Assembly (NCBI RefSeq): GCF_000478825.2
Contig: NZ_CP007542.1
Span: forward strand, 1,364,001-1,428,000
Source: Synechocystis sp. PCC 6714
GTDB lineage: Bacteria > Cyanobacteriota > Cyanobacteriia > Cyanobacteriales > Microcystaceae
Length of the DNA stretch: 64,000 nucleotides
Direction: 5' to 3'
A program made the translations under genes and the position numbers. Of this stretch, positions 47,392 to 56,740 are shown in pieces. The notes beneath the pieces were generated by a model that was given only the letters and a program-made list of their open reading frames with translations, was not told where the DNA came from and made no database searches. Numbering within the stretch: the stretch's first letter is position 1; each line of letters opens with the position of its first letter.

Positions 47392-50346
47392 ATGTCTGCT
47401 GAATCCCCTTTGTTATTACTGGTTGATGGCCATTCCTTGGCATTTCGTGCGTACTATGCTTTTGGTTTGTCAAAAAAGGGTCCTCTGCGGACAACGGCGG
47501 GCATTCCCACCAGTGTATGTTTTGGTTTTTTAAACTCCTTGATACAGGTGATGGAATCCCAAAAACCAGCGGCGATCGCCATTGCCTTTGACCGCCGGGA
47601 ACCAACTTTTCGCCATGAAGCCGACGTGGCTTATAAGTCTAACCGTCAGGAAACACCGGAGGATTTTGCGGAAGATTTAAGCTACCTCCAGCAATTGTTA
47701 GAGGCCCTTAATTTACAAACCATCACCTATGCAGGCTATGAAGCCGACGACATTTTAGGCACCTTAGCCCACCAGGGTAGTGATGCCGGCTATCGGGTCA
47801 AAATTCTCAGTGGCGATCGGGATCTATTTCAATTGGTTAGCCCGGAAAAAAATACTTCTGTCTTATATCTAACCCGTAATCCCTTTTCTAGTAACACCGG
47901 CTATGACGAATTAGATTGGCCGGGGGTGATGGAGAAAATGGGAGTGACCCCCGCCCAAATTGTCGATTTTAAAGCCCTGTGTGGGGATAAATCCGATTGC
48001 ATCCCAGGGATTAATGGCATTGGCGAAAAAACCGCCATCAAGCTTTTAGCTGAATACGAAACCCTAGAGGGGGTGTATGAAAACCTAGAACAAATTAAAG
48101 GGGCGCTGAAAACCAAATTGGCTAACGGCAAAGATGATGCGCTCCATTCCCAAATGTTAGCCCGCATTGTTATTGATGTTCCCCTGGAAGCAACCTGGGA
48201 AGATTTGCAATTAACAGGATTTTCCACCGATCGCCTGGTGCCCCTGTTAGAAAAATTGGAACTCCGAACTTTTATTGACAAAATTCCAGCCTTCCACCGC
48301 GCCTTTGGTGGTAATCAAGGTCCAATACCAGCGGGCAATGAAGCTAAAAATGAAGAACCAAAGAAAACTGTTAAGGCAAAAAAAAGCAGAGAAAAAGTCA
48401 ATCCGGACGATTCCCAGCAATTATCTTTGTTTGATGGCGTGCCTGTGGTTAATCAGGAAGATGGTTTAATTACTATTCAATTACCAGAACAGATTCAACC
48501 CCAAATTATCACCACCATTGTCCAACTCGAAGCCTTGGCTAAGGAATTAAAACAACATACTGATGCCAACTTTCCCGTTGCTTGGGACACAGAAACCGAC
48601 AATTTAGATCCGCTGATTGCGAACTTAGTGGGCATTGGTTGTGCTTGGGGTCAACAGCCCGATCAAGTGGCCTATATTCCCCTGGGGCACCATCAGGGGG
48701 AACAGTTATCCCTCGGCATAGTTAAAAATTTTGTAGGGGAAATTCTGGCCAATTCTGCCTATCCCAAAGTCCTACAAAATACCAAATTTGATCGACGGGT
48801 TTTGGCCCACCACGGCATGGAGTTGGGGGGGGTAGTGTTGGATACTATGCTAGCTAGTTATGTGCTCCAACCGGAGGAAACCCATAATTTAACCGATCTT
48901 TGCCGTCGCTATAACCTCGGTTTAGTGGCCCTGAGTTATAAAGATTTGGGCTTAAGAAAAGACCAGACCATTGCGGATTTACCAGTGGAAACAGCGGGGC
49001 AATACTGTGGCTTAGATTGCTATGCTACCTATTTACTAGCAGAAAAATTACAAAAGGAATTAGATAATTATCCTGAGCTGGCAAAGATTCTTGGGGAAAT
49101 TGAACAGCCCTTAGAAAAGATTTTGGCTGGGATGGAAGATCATGGCATTCGCATCGATTGTGATTATCTACAAACCCTATCGGAGCAATTGGCAAAAAAT
49201 TTGCTCACCATTGAAACCACAGCCTATGCAGCGGCGGGGGAAAGTTTTAATCTCAGTTCCCCCAAACAATTGGGCAGTATTTTGTTCGAGAAATTAGGCC
49301 TAGACCGAAAAAAATCCCGTAAAACTAAAACTGGTTACTCCACCGACCACGCCACCCTGGAGAAACTTCAGGGAGACCATCCTATTATTGATGCCATTTT
49401 AGAACATCGTACCCTAGCGAAATTAAAGTCCACCTATGTGGATGCTTTACCAGAATTAGTTAATCCCCACACCCAGAGAATTCACACGGATTTTAACCAG
49501 GCTGTCACTTCCACTGGGCGGCTCTCTTCTTCTAATCCTAATTTACAAAATATCCCCATTCGTTCCGATTTTTCCCGACAGATTCGGCGGGCTTTTTTAC
49601 CCCAACAAGATTGGCTTTTGGTGTCGGCGGATTATTCCCAAATTGAGTTACGTATCCTCGCCCATCTCTCCCAAGAACCGGTATTACTACAGGCCTATGG
49701 CGATCGCCAAGATGTTCATACGGTGACGGCTAAATTACTATTTGGCAAAGAGGACATTACCCCAGCGGAAAGAAATCTCGGTAAAACGATTAATTTTGGG
49801 GTGATTTATGGCATGGGCGCCCAACGCTTTGCCAGGGAAACGGGAATTTCTGCGGTGGAAGGTAGGGAATTTATTGACCGTTACCATCGCACCTATCCCC
49901 AGGTCTTTGATTACCTGGAAACTATGAAGCTAGAGGCGATCGCCAATGGTTATGTCACCACCATTGTAGGCCGGAGACGTTACTTTAATTTTGTTACTGA
50001 GGCCCTCAGACAACTGAGGGGAAAGACCGTGACGGAGCTGGATTTGGTTGACCTGAAAATGAATTATAACGATGCCCAACTGCTACGCTCAGCGGCCAAT
50101 GCCCCCATCCAAGGTTCCAGTGCCGATATTATTAAAATTGCGATGGTTAAGCTGGCTAAGCTCTTGGAAAGTTATCAAACCCGGATGTTATTGCAAGTAC
50201 ATGACGAACTAATTTTTGAAATGCCGCCGGAGGAATGGGAAGAATTAGCTCCCTTAATCCAAAACACCATGGAGCAGGCAATAACCTTATCAGTGCCGTT
50301 GGTGGTGGAAATGCATCGAGGTAAAAACTGGATGGAAGCTAAATAG
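47392..50346 (+). CDS. polA: DNA polymerase I
   Basis: A 984-residue enzyme for Okazaki-fragment processing and repair. I start at ATG 47392 (MSAESPLLLLVDGHSLAFRAYY). Domains: 5' nuclease (1-300; DGHSLAFRAYYAF, YEADDILGTLA, GDKSDCIPGINGIGEKTA); a lysine-rich linker (about 310-340); a QLSLF motif at 343-347; 3'-5' exonuclease (about 375-560; WDTETDNL, NTKFDRRVLAHH and YCGLDCYATY retain all DEDD-type acids); polymerase (about 600-984; SADYSQIELRILAHLS, KTINFGVIYGMG, LQVHDELIFEMP). The exonuclease looks active, unlike that of Taq polymerase. Confidence 0.97.
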   Translation: MSAESPLLLLVDGHSLAFRAYYAFGLSKKGPLRTTAGIPTSVCFGFLNSLIQVMESQKPAAIAIAFDRREPTFRHEADVAYKSNRQETPEDFAEDLSYLQQLLEALNLQTITYAGYEADDILGTLAHQGSDAGYRVKILSGDRDLFQLVSPEKNTSVLYLTRNPFSSNTGYDELDWPGVMEKMGVTPAQIVDFKALCGDKSDCIPGINGIGEKTAIKLLAEYETLEGVYENLEQIKGALKTKLANGKDDALHSQMLARIVIDVPLEATWEDLQLTGFSTDRLVPLLEKLELRTFIDKIPAFHRAFGGNQGPIPAGNEAKNEEPKKTVKAKKSREKVNPDDSQQLSLFDGVPVVNQEDGLITIQLPEQIQPQIITTIVQLEALAKELKQHTDANFPVAWDTETDNLDPLIANLVGIGCAWGQQPDQVAYIPLGHHQGEQLSLGIVKNFVGEILANSAYPKVLQNTKFDRRVLAHHGMELGGVVLDTMLASYVLQPEETHNLTDLCRRYNLGLVALSYKDLGLRKDQTIADLPVETAGQYCGLDCYATYLLAEKLQKELDNYPELAKILGEIEQPLEKILAGMEDHGIRIDCDYLQTLSEQLAKNLLTIETTAYAAAGESFNLSSPKQLGSILFEKLGLDRKKSRKTKTGYSTDHATLEKLQGDHPIIDAILEHRTLAKLKSTYVDALPELVNPHTQRIHTDFNQAVTSTGRLSSSNPNLQNIPIRSDFSRQIRRAFLPQQDWLLVSADYSQIELRILAHLSQEPVLLQAYGDRQDVHTVTAKLLFGKEDITPAERNLGKTINFGVIYGMGAQRFARETGISAVEGREFIDRYHRTYPQVFDYLETMKLEAIANGYVTTIVGRRRYFNFVTEALRQLRGKTVTELDLVDLKMNYNDAQLLRSAANAPIQGSSADIIKIAMVKLAKLLESYQTRMLLQVHDELIFEMPPEEWEELAPLIQNTMEQAITLSVPLVVEMHRGKNWMEAK

Positions 50347-50527
50347 TTTTATTACAGGTTGTGGCAGTCACTTAACTATTCTTAAAAATTCTCCCTTGTT
50401 AAAGGTGATACTGAAACTAAAAACTGGTGTGATAATAGCAAAACTAGATTTAAGCAGAAGACCAAATTTGCCCAGGATCTAGCCCCTCACCTTGAGAACA
50501 AAGAATAGTAATCACCACTGTTTACCC

Positions 50528-51736
50528 ATGTCCCGAAATCCTTTCCCTGGTTTCCCAAAGGCCAAGTTTTTAACTGGTTTGACCAATAGTCTGATGGGCA
50601 AGGCTGTACTAGCTTTAGCCTTGGTTTTGTTGATGGCTTTTCCCACCTGGGCTTTGTTGAACAATGCTATTAAAAGTAGCTTGTTGCTAGATTCCCAAAT
50701 GAATGTTTACTACGCTAAATCCCTCGACCGTTACACCGGGGAATTTAGAGCAAAGCACCCTATTATTCTCGGCTTATTCAGCAATGAGGGGGGTGATTTT
50801 TATTTGTATATGCCGGGTAAAACTACCCCAATCCAGGCCCCGCCGGTACCGGTGCAATACCAGGTGGTCAAAGGGGTTTCCCATAGTTCCATGGCCATTT
50901 ACGCTATTCTTCAGCCCTACTTTGCCACGGCCGACAATGCTCCTGTGGCCGGGGATGGCTGGAAAGCGGAATTGACGGCCTACCGAGCTGAACAGGCCAA
51001 TACATTAGCCCAGGCGGATCAGTTGGGTCTAGAGCCCGATGCCTTGACTGCGGTTAAAGAAATTTTGACCAATAATATTAGCTTTATTGACGAAACCTTG
51101 GCATCTGGAAAAATCGATCGCCAAAAGATCAATGCTTGGATTAAGGAAGTAGTGCCCCATTTCACCACCACCATCGGCACCGCCGCCACTTACCAAGTGG
51201 ACCATTGGATGGAAGTTATGGCGGAATGGAAAAAAATGATCGGCGACCAGTGGGACCAAACCTTTGGGGTGACTAATACCCTTTACGTAACCCGCACCAA
51301 CAACATTTTGTTTACCTTAATGGCCCAGTTTTTCGGCAAGGAAGCCATCAACGATCGCCTATTACTCTTTGAAACCACGGAATTCACCACCAAACCGGAC
51401 ACTATGTTGTCCCTGCTGACCCGCATTGTCAAAGACCGGGAATTGGGGCTTGCTTTCTTTGACGATTATTTCCTCATGGATGTGGAACTGCTCAGCACCG
51501 GGGCCCGGGAGGCGATCGCCAGGCAGGACGGAGCCAGAGTACCGATGGCCGCATCCCAAGGTTCCTATGCCGTGGGGCCAGCTCATGCCCGCATCCGTGC
51601 CTACGACGAAGCCAATGGCATTACCCCCATGTTGCCCCCCCTAGCTCCCTTCCATTCCCAGGAATGGCCCTGGCGTACCGTTGCCAGTGAAGGGGAAGGC
51701 CCGGAAACCTTACAGGAGGCATTGGAGCAAAAATAA
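50528..51736 (+). CDS. Periplasmic protein of unknown function (Slr0708-like)
   Basis: A 402-residue protein from ATG 50528 (MSRNPFPGFPK). A hydrophobic helix about residues 23-43 (MGKAVLALALVLLMAFPTWALL) acts as signal or anchor. The mature part is mostly helical, with blocks such as ILTNNISFIDETLASGK and VDHWMEVMAEWKKMIGDQWDQTFG. No catalytic motif seen. I recall the PCC 6803 homologue (slr0708, beside polA) as an abundant periplasmic protein. It follows polA by about 180 bp and precedes the porin gene by 110 bp. Confidence 0.8.
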   Translation: MSRNPFPGFPKAKFLTGLTNSLMGKAVLALALVLLMAFPTWALLNNAIKSSLLLDSQMNVYYAKSLDRYTGEFRAKHPIILGLFSNEGGDFYLYMPGKTTPIQAPPVPVQYQVVKGVSHSSMAIYAILQPYFATADNAPVAGDGWKAELTAYRAEQANTLAQADQLGLEPDALTAVKEILTNNISFIDETLASGKIDRQKINAWIKEVVPHFTTTIGTAATYQVDHWMEVMAEWKKMIGDQWDQTFGVTNTLYVTRTNNILFTLMAQFFGKEAINDRLLLFETTEFTTKPDTMLSLLTRIVKDRELGLAFFDDYFLMDVELLSTGAREAIARQDGARVPMAASQGSYAVGPAHARIRAYDEANGITPMLPPLAPFHSQEWPWRTVASEGEGPETLQEALEQK

Positions 51737-51846
51737 CGCCCCATTAACCTACGCTTAACTCTCAACGCCATGGAGATTGCACAGTCTTTCTCCATGGTTA
51801 TGTTTTTACCTTTTTCCCTTTTGGTGTGCAGGATTGAGGCTTGACC

Positions 51847-53517
51847 ATGGTTTCTAAATTTGTTTTTCACAACCCCAGCGATGGTTGGCGAAAATTAATC
51901 TCAAAATTGATATGCAGTGTTGCTATTTCACCCAGTTTAATTTTCGGTTTACAGCCAATAGTTTTAGCTGAATCTGGACAAAATAAGCAGAGTCAATTAC
52001 TGGATTTGATCCAAGAAGATGTTGTTAATGATGATAAACAACAGCAACAATTAGAACTATTCTTCGATCCGCAATCCGATTTTAAAATAACTAAAGATAT
52101 TGAAGGTGATCGCCTCACACCTATAACCATAGCAACGGGAAAAAATTGGTTAGCAAATAATCCTAACTATGACAACTTAACAGGAACGAATTACAGAACT
52201 CCTACAAAAATAGTTAACTCTAACCACCCAAAGGAAGAAGCAGAAAAAAGCCATTCCCAGCTACAAACCATGGCTGGCATCAGCGGGAACCCTGCCGCAT
52301 CGAATATGTTAGTAGGCACTGGAGATTTAGGTCGTTGGTTAGGACTAGACGAAAATAGTCCCTTTCGCCTAGGCGGTGTTTTCATGGGCAACGTCAGCCA
52401 ACAAATTTCCGGCGGCAATCAGCCGGGTTCCACCGATTTTAATGGGGCATTAATTTTGGGGTTGGGGATAGATTTAGAAAAGGCAGTAGGTTGGAAAAAC
52501 GCCTTTTTTGAAGTGGAAGGTTTGCAATATAACGGCCAACCGGTGAACTTTGCAGCGGGTTCTGTCCAAGGCTATAACTCCGTTGAAGCTGGCCCCCCAT
52601 TAAATCGAACAGAATTGTACCAACTCTGGCTCAATCAAACCTTTCTCGATAATCGCCTTTCTTTTCGGGTGGGTAAGCTAATTCCTTCGATGAATTTTGG
52701 CTATGTAGGAAGGCCCTTTGTGACCCAAACGAATCCACAACTGTTTACCTCCACCACGGGGCTAATCTATACTCCTGCATTTGTGGGTCCGGCCATGTTG
52801 GGCTTTATTCCCGGCTATTACAATTCGGCCTTTGGTTTGTACGGCAGTTGGAAATCCTGGGGCGGCCCCGGTGACAATCCTGCTACCCCCAATGGTTGGT
52901 ACGCCCAGGCGGGAATTTATGACGGTAGGGGAGCCCAAGGGGTACAGACAGGGTTGGTGTGGCCAAACTTTTCTGGCCCCCTATTCAAAGTGGCGGAGGT
53001 GGGGGGAACCTGGACTCCCTACGCTGATGCACCGGAAATTGGTTGGGGCAGTGTGGCGGTGGGGGGATGGCGGCAGAGTGGCCCGCTAACGGCTCCTGGG
53101 GGAGCGTTTGAAACTCAAACAGGGGGCATCTATGGTTACCTAGTCCAAAAACTGGGTAAATTCCGGGATAGTGAAGACCAAAATGGCATTGTTGGTTTTG
53201 TCCAGGGAGGTTGGAACAGTTCCAACACAGCTTTAATACACAGTTCTTTGGGCTTTGGTTTAACTTTCATTGCGCCTTTTGGAGATCGCCCGTTGGATAG
53301 CTATGGTTTTGGCTTTTCCTGGGCCAGGTTAAATGCTAATCCCTTAGCAGGCTACGGTTTTAATAGTTACGAAACCATGGTGCAGTTCTATGCTCAGTAC
53401 CATCTAGTGGGTAATTTGTTCATCCAACCGGTGCTGACGGTGTTACCAACTCCCGGCAGTGTAGGGGCCAGCGGCCCCAGTGTGAGCGGTACGGTGCAAC
53501 TTACTTTTCCCTTCTAA
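51847..53517 (+). CDS. OprB-like carbohydrate porin
   Basis: A 556-residue outer-membrane protein from ATG 51847 (a TTG six bases upstream is in frame). An N-terminal signal peptide (LICSVAISPSLIFGLQPIVLAES, about 22-44) is followed by a polar linker to about residue 140. The OprB barrel comes after: LVGTGDLGRWLGL, FFEVEGLQYNG, LSFRVGKLIPSMNFGYVGRPF, SFGLYGSWKSWGGPGDN-type repeats and a final aromatic strand SGTVQLTFPF. Most major cyanobacterial porins have an N-terminal SLH domain; none is evident here. Confidence 0.82.
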   Translation: MVSKFVFHNPSDGWRKLISKLICSVAISPSLIFGLQPIVLAESGQNKQSQLLDLIQEDVVNDDKQQQQLELFFDPQSDFKITKDIEGDRLTPITIATGKNWLANNPNYDNLTGTNYRTPTKIVNSNHPKEEAEKSHSQLQTMAGISGNPAASNMLVGTGDLGRWLGLDENSPFRLGGVFMGNVSQQISGGNQPGSTDFNGALILGLGIDLEKAVGWKNAFFEVEGLQYNGQPVNFAAGSVQGYNSVEAGPPLNRTELYQLWLNQTFLDNRLSFRVGKLIPSMNFGYVGRPFVTQTNPQLFTSTTGLIYTPAFVGPAMLGFIPGYYNSAFGLYGSWKSWGGPGDNPATPNGWYAQAGIYDGRGAQGVQTGLVWPNFSGPLFKVAEVGGTWTPYADAPEIGWGSVAVGGWRQSGPLTAPGGAFETQTGGIYGYLVQKLGKFRDSEDQNGIVGFVQGGWNSSNTALIHSSLGFGLTFIAPFGDRPLDSYGFGFSWARLNANPLAGYGFNSYETMVQFYAQYHLVGNLFIQPVLTVLPTPGSVGASGPSVSGTVQLTFPF

Positions 53518-53553
53518 AACACCATTTGATCTTGAATAGTTGAACGATCTAAT

Positions 53554-55446
53554 TTAGGGGGAGGGGGGCAAAATATCTACATCGGTCAATTGCCGACCCA
53601 GTTTTTGCCGGAGCCAATGCCAGACTTTTTCTAGTAATTGTTCCAGTCCATACACTAGGCGATCCAGCCATTCCAAACACCACACCAAAATGTGCTTGTC
53701 ATAGCCCAAACTCTGGGCCTGGGTTTCGATCCAATCAAAGGCGGTTTCCAATTCCTGGGGCGATCGCCGTTGACTGGCTATTTGCCCAGTAGACTGAAGT
53801 AATTTCCCCTTTGGTTTAATCTCCCCCTGGTCAGACAAAGCTTTTTCATCTAAAGCCCAATCCTCATCCAGCCAGGGATCTTGCACCATCTTCACAGCGG
53901 CATGGGGGGAAACGGAATTTACCAAGGCAGATTTTTTCCGGCTAGGGCGTTTACGACCACGGCGGTTAGGGGCGATCGCCGGGGAAAGATGGTCGGGATT
54001 ATTCCCAGGAACCGAGAGAGCAAAATTGTTGGGGTTTTCAATACTTTCCTCTGTCCATTGCTCAATGGTACTAGCTTCCATTGATGGGCCATTACCTTGC
54101 CCCAATAGGGGCGTAACCATGGCGGGCATTGGTAAATCAGCAAATAAATCTTCCCAAGTTAACCAAGGACTGGCATTTTCCCCTGGTAAAGCGGGATTAT
54201 TCCCCTGCTCCCCTCCTAAAGATTGGTTTGAATTCCCCCCCTGGGGGCCAAAAAAGTAGGCGATCGCCGCTTGGAGAATAACCTTCAACTCAAACGGGTC
54301 GGGGCCATTAACCGGATGGCGATCGGGATTGAATAATTGCTCCAGAGTTTGTTGTACCCGGTGCTGTAAATCTTGCCCCAGATGTTGCACGGTGGGGGGC
54401 AGCACTTCAACAATTTGTTGGGACAGTTGCTGGGATTTAACCACTGTGGCTTCAATAACCGGTTGTTGCCCTAAATTTTTTAGATGGCGGTTTGTTTGTC
54501 CGAGCCAATGTTTAATACCAGCTAGATTAGCCTGGACAGGGTTAGTTTGAACAATTGCTGTGGATGCAGGTAAAGCCGGCCTAGTTTGCCAACGGTAAAT
54601 GCCCCGCCAGAGCCAATCCAGGGGCGCAATCACTTGGGCTGTCTGTTGCGTACTAATATCACCACCTTTGCCGGTTTTGCCGGTAATCAGAGGGATACCC
54701 CGCCATTGTTGAGCATTCAAAGCCCATTGCCGACGGCGTTGATAATGCCATTGGGCCAATTCCCGCCGGATTTGCCTTTGCAATTGTTGTTGTTGCTCCG
54801 GGGAAAACACATCCAGGGTTAAGTTATCTTTGGTGGTCAGTACCAAACGGCGATCGCCACAACGGGAAGCTAAACCTTGAATGACAATGGTGTCGTTACC
54901 GGAACGAAAAATATTCTTCACCTGTTCACCAAATTTAGCCAGTGGGGATGGCCCATTGCTGGGGAGTAAAGCAGGTTTTTCTGGCTGTCCGGGTAAAGCT
55001 AGGTCTTGATTGTTAACCGAAACATCATCTTCCCCAAGGGATTGATTATTGATTAAAGCTGGGAAGTCTTGGGCTAAAACTAAACCCCGACTGGTTTGAT
55101 TTAACTCAGCATGGTCAAACCAAGCCTGTAGGGAGGTAAGTACTGTTTCAATGGCCTGGTCAGCGGCGATCGCCAAATATTCTTCATCCCCAGAGTTAAC
55201 TTTGTCTCCATCTTTTCCGGGAGGTAAAGCCCGTTGATTGTGATTCCCCTGACCCCCTAACACAGGCCCCAACCATTTTTCTGGATGCAGTAGCCAGTAA
55301 AAGGGATAAATTAAAGCCTGTACGCCCCATTCCGCCGCCACCCGCAGATGACGCACCGTTTCCCCCAGGCGATCGCGCAACCGTTGGGATTGGCGATTGA
55401 GATTGGTAAAGAGACGACTCTTGTAGGGGCCACGGGAACTAGACAT
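53554..55446 (-). CDS. Large hypothetical protein
   Basis: A 630-residue protein without a family I recognise. The N-terminus is basic (SSSRGPYKSRLFTNLNRQSQRLRDRLGETVRHLRVAAEW) with a short hydrophobic stretch (IYPFYWLLHPEKWLGPVLG). The middle has many Q/L/H residues (QLQRQIRRELAQWHYQRRRQWALNAQQWRG). A linker of low complexity (about 430-530) includes RRGRKRPSRKKS. The C-terminus (FDWIETQAQSLGYDKHILVWCLEWLDRLVYGLEQLLEKVWHWLRQKLGRQ) is amphipathic helical. A membrane-associated role is possible. It is convergent with the porin gene and divergent from pdhA. Confidence 0.75.
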   Translation of the reverse strand: MSSSRGPYKSRLFTNLNRQSQRLRDRLGETVRHLRVAAEWGVQALIYPFYWLLHPEKWLGPVLGGQGNHNQRALPPGKDGDKVNSGDEEYLAIAADQAIETVLTSLQAWFDHAELNQTSRGLVLAQDFPALINNQSLGEDDVSVNNQDLALPGQPEKPALLPSNGPSPLAKFGEQVKNIFRSGNDTIVIQGLASRCGDRRLVLTTKDNLTLDVFSPEQQQQLQRQIRRELAQWHYQRRRQWALNAQQWRGIPLITGKTGKGGDISTQQTAQVIAPLDWLWRGIYRWQTRPALPASTAIVQTNPVQANLAGIKHWLGQTNRHLKNLGQQPVIEATVVKSQQLSQQIVEVLPPTVQHLGQDLQHRVQQTLEQLFNPDRHPVNGPDPFELKVILQAAIAYFFGPQGGNSNQSLGGEQGNNPALPGENASPWLTWEDLFADLPMPAMVTPLLGQGNGPSMEASTIEQWTEESIENPNNFALSVPGNNPDHLSPAIAPNRRGRKRPSRKKSALVNSVSPHAAVKMVQDPWLDEDWALDEKALSDQGEIKPKGKLLQSTGQIASQRRSPQELETAFDWIETQAQSLGYDKHILVWCLEWLDRLVYGLEQLLEKVWHWLRQKLGRQLTDVDILPPSP

Positions 55447-55589
55447 GGGGACTACCGAATTACCAATGGGACGATCACAAAGATCAGATTGTGTTCTATC
55501 CTACCCCGACTAGATGGGGCTGACCGACTTCGCATAGAATCTAACAGGGATGTAAAACCCTGCCCCTTCCATCTACTGCAAATTGTACT

Positions 55590-56618
55590 ATGGTCTCAGA
55601 ACGCATTTTGCCCGAATTGAACACTGCGGAAATTTCCCTGGACCGAGAAACGGCCCTAGTTCTTTACGAAGACATGGTCCTGGGTCGCTTCTTTGAGGAC
55701 AAATGCGCTGAAATGTATTACCGGGGCAAAATGTTTGGGTTTGTCCATCTCTACAACGGCCAGGAAGCAGTTTCCTCCGGGGTAATCAAGGCCATGCGTC
55801 AGGACGAGGACTACGTTTGTAGCACCTACCGGGACCACGTCCATGCCCTCAGTGCTGGGGTGCCTGCCCGGGAAGTGATGGCGGAGTTATTTGGTAAGGA
55901 AACCGGCTGTAGCCGAGGCCGGGGGGGGTCCATGCACCTATTTTCCGCCGCCCATAACCTCCTGGGGGGATTTGCCTTCATTGGGGAAGGTATCCCTGTG
56001 GCCCTGGGGGCCGCCTTCCAAACCAAGTACCGCCGGGAAGTTTTAAAAGATGACAGTTTTGATCAAGTGACGGCCTGCTTTTTCGGAGATGGCACCACCA
56101 ATAACGGCCAGTTTTTTGAATGTTTGAACATGGCCGCCCTGTGGAAATTACCCATCCTCTTTGTGGTGGAAAATAACAAATGGGCGATCGGCATGGCCCA
56201 CGAGCGGGCTACCTCCCAACCGGAAATTTACAAAAAAGCCAGCGTGTTCAACATGGCCGGGGTGGAAGTGGACGGCATGGATGTGGTGGCGGTACATAAG
56301 GTAGCTACGGAAGCGGTGGCTAGGGCTAGGGCCGGGGAAGGGCCGACATTGATTGAGGCCTTAACCTATCGTTTCCGGGGCCACTCCTTGGCAGACCCCG
56401 ATGAACTCCGTTCCGCTGAAGAAAAACAATTTTGGGCCGCCCGGGACCCGATTAAAAAGTTTGGCGCTTTCATGACAGAACACGAGTTGGCCAGCAATGA
56501 AGAGTTGAAGGCGATCGAAAAACGGATTCAAGGGGTCATTGATGATGCGTTGACCTTTGCCGAGTCCAGCCCCGAACCGAATCCCGAGGATCTAAGAAAA
56601 TACATTTTTGCTGATTAG
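55590..56618 (+). CDS. pdhA: Pyruvate dehydrogenase E1 component alpha subunit
   Basis: A 342-residue thiamine-diphosphate enzyme subunit, pairing with PdhB (elsewhere) to decarboxylate pyruvate and feed acetyl groups to the E2 lipoyl domain. The ThDP motif is [34 protein letters not shown] (GDG to NN, near 168-200). Other E1-alpha hallmarks are [33 protein letters not shown] and [16 protein letters not shown], the region that is phosphorylated in mitochondria. Single gene, 140 bp from the divergent hypothetical gene. Confidence 0.96.
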   Translation: MVSERILPELNTAEISLDRETALVLYEDMVLGRFFEDKCAEMYYRGKMFGFVHLYNGQEAVSSGVIKAMRQDEDYVCSTYRDHVHALSAGVPAREVMAELFGKETGCSRGRGGSMHLFSAAHNLLGGFAFIGEGIPVALGAAFQTKYRREVLKDDSFDQVTACFFGDGTTNNGQFFECLNMAALWKLPILFVVENNKWAIGMAHERATSQPEIYKKASVFNMAGVEVDGMDVVAVHKVATEAVARARAGEGPTLIEALTYRFRGHSLADPDELRSAEEKQFWAARDPIKKFGAFMTEHELASNEELKAIEKRIQGVIDDALTFAESSPEPNPEDLRKYIFAD

Positions 56619-56740
56619 TGTCCTGGGGAAACGGCGCAATAGGTTCACCGTTTGGGAGAATAGAATGATCACCTGTTAGAGCTTGCTGATGACCTGGCGG
56701 CCAACAAGTTGGTCGCATGTTTCTCTCACACCCCCTGTGC

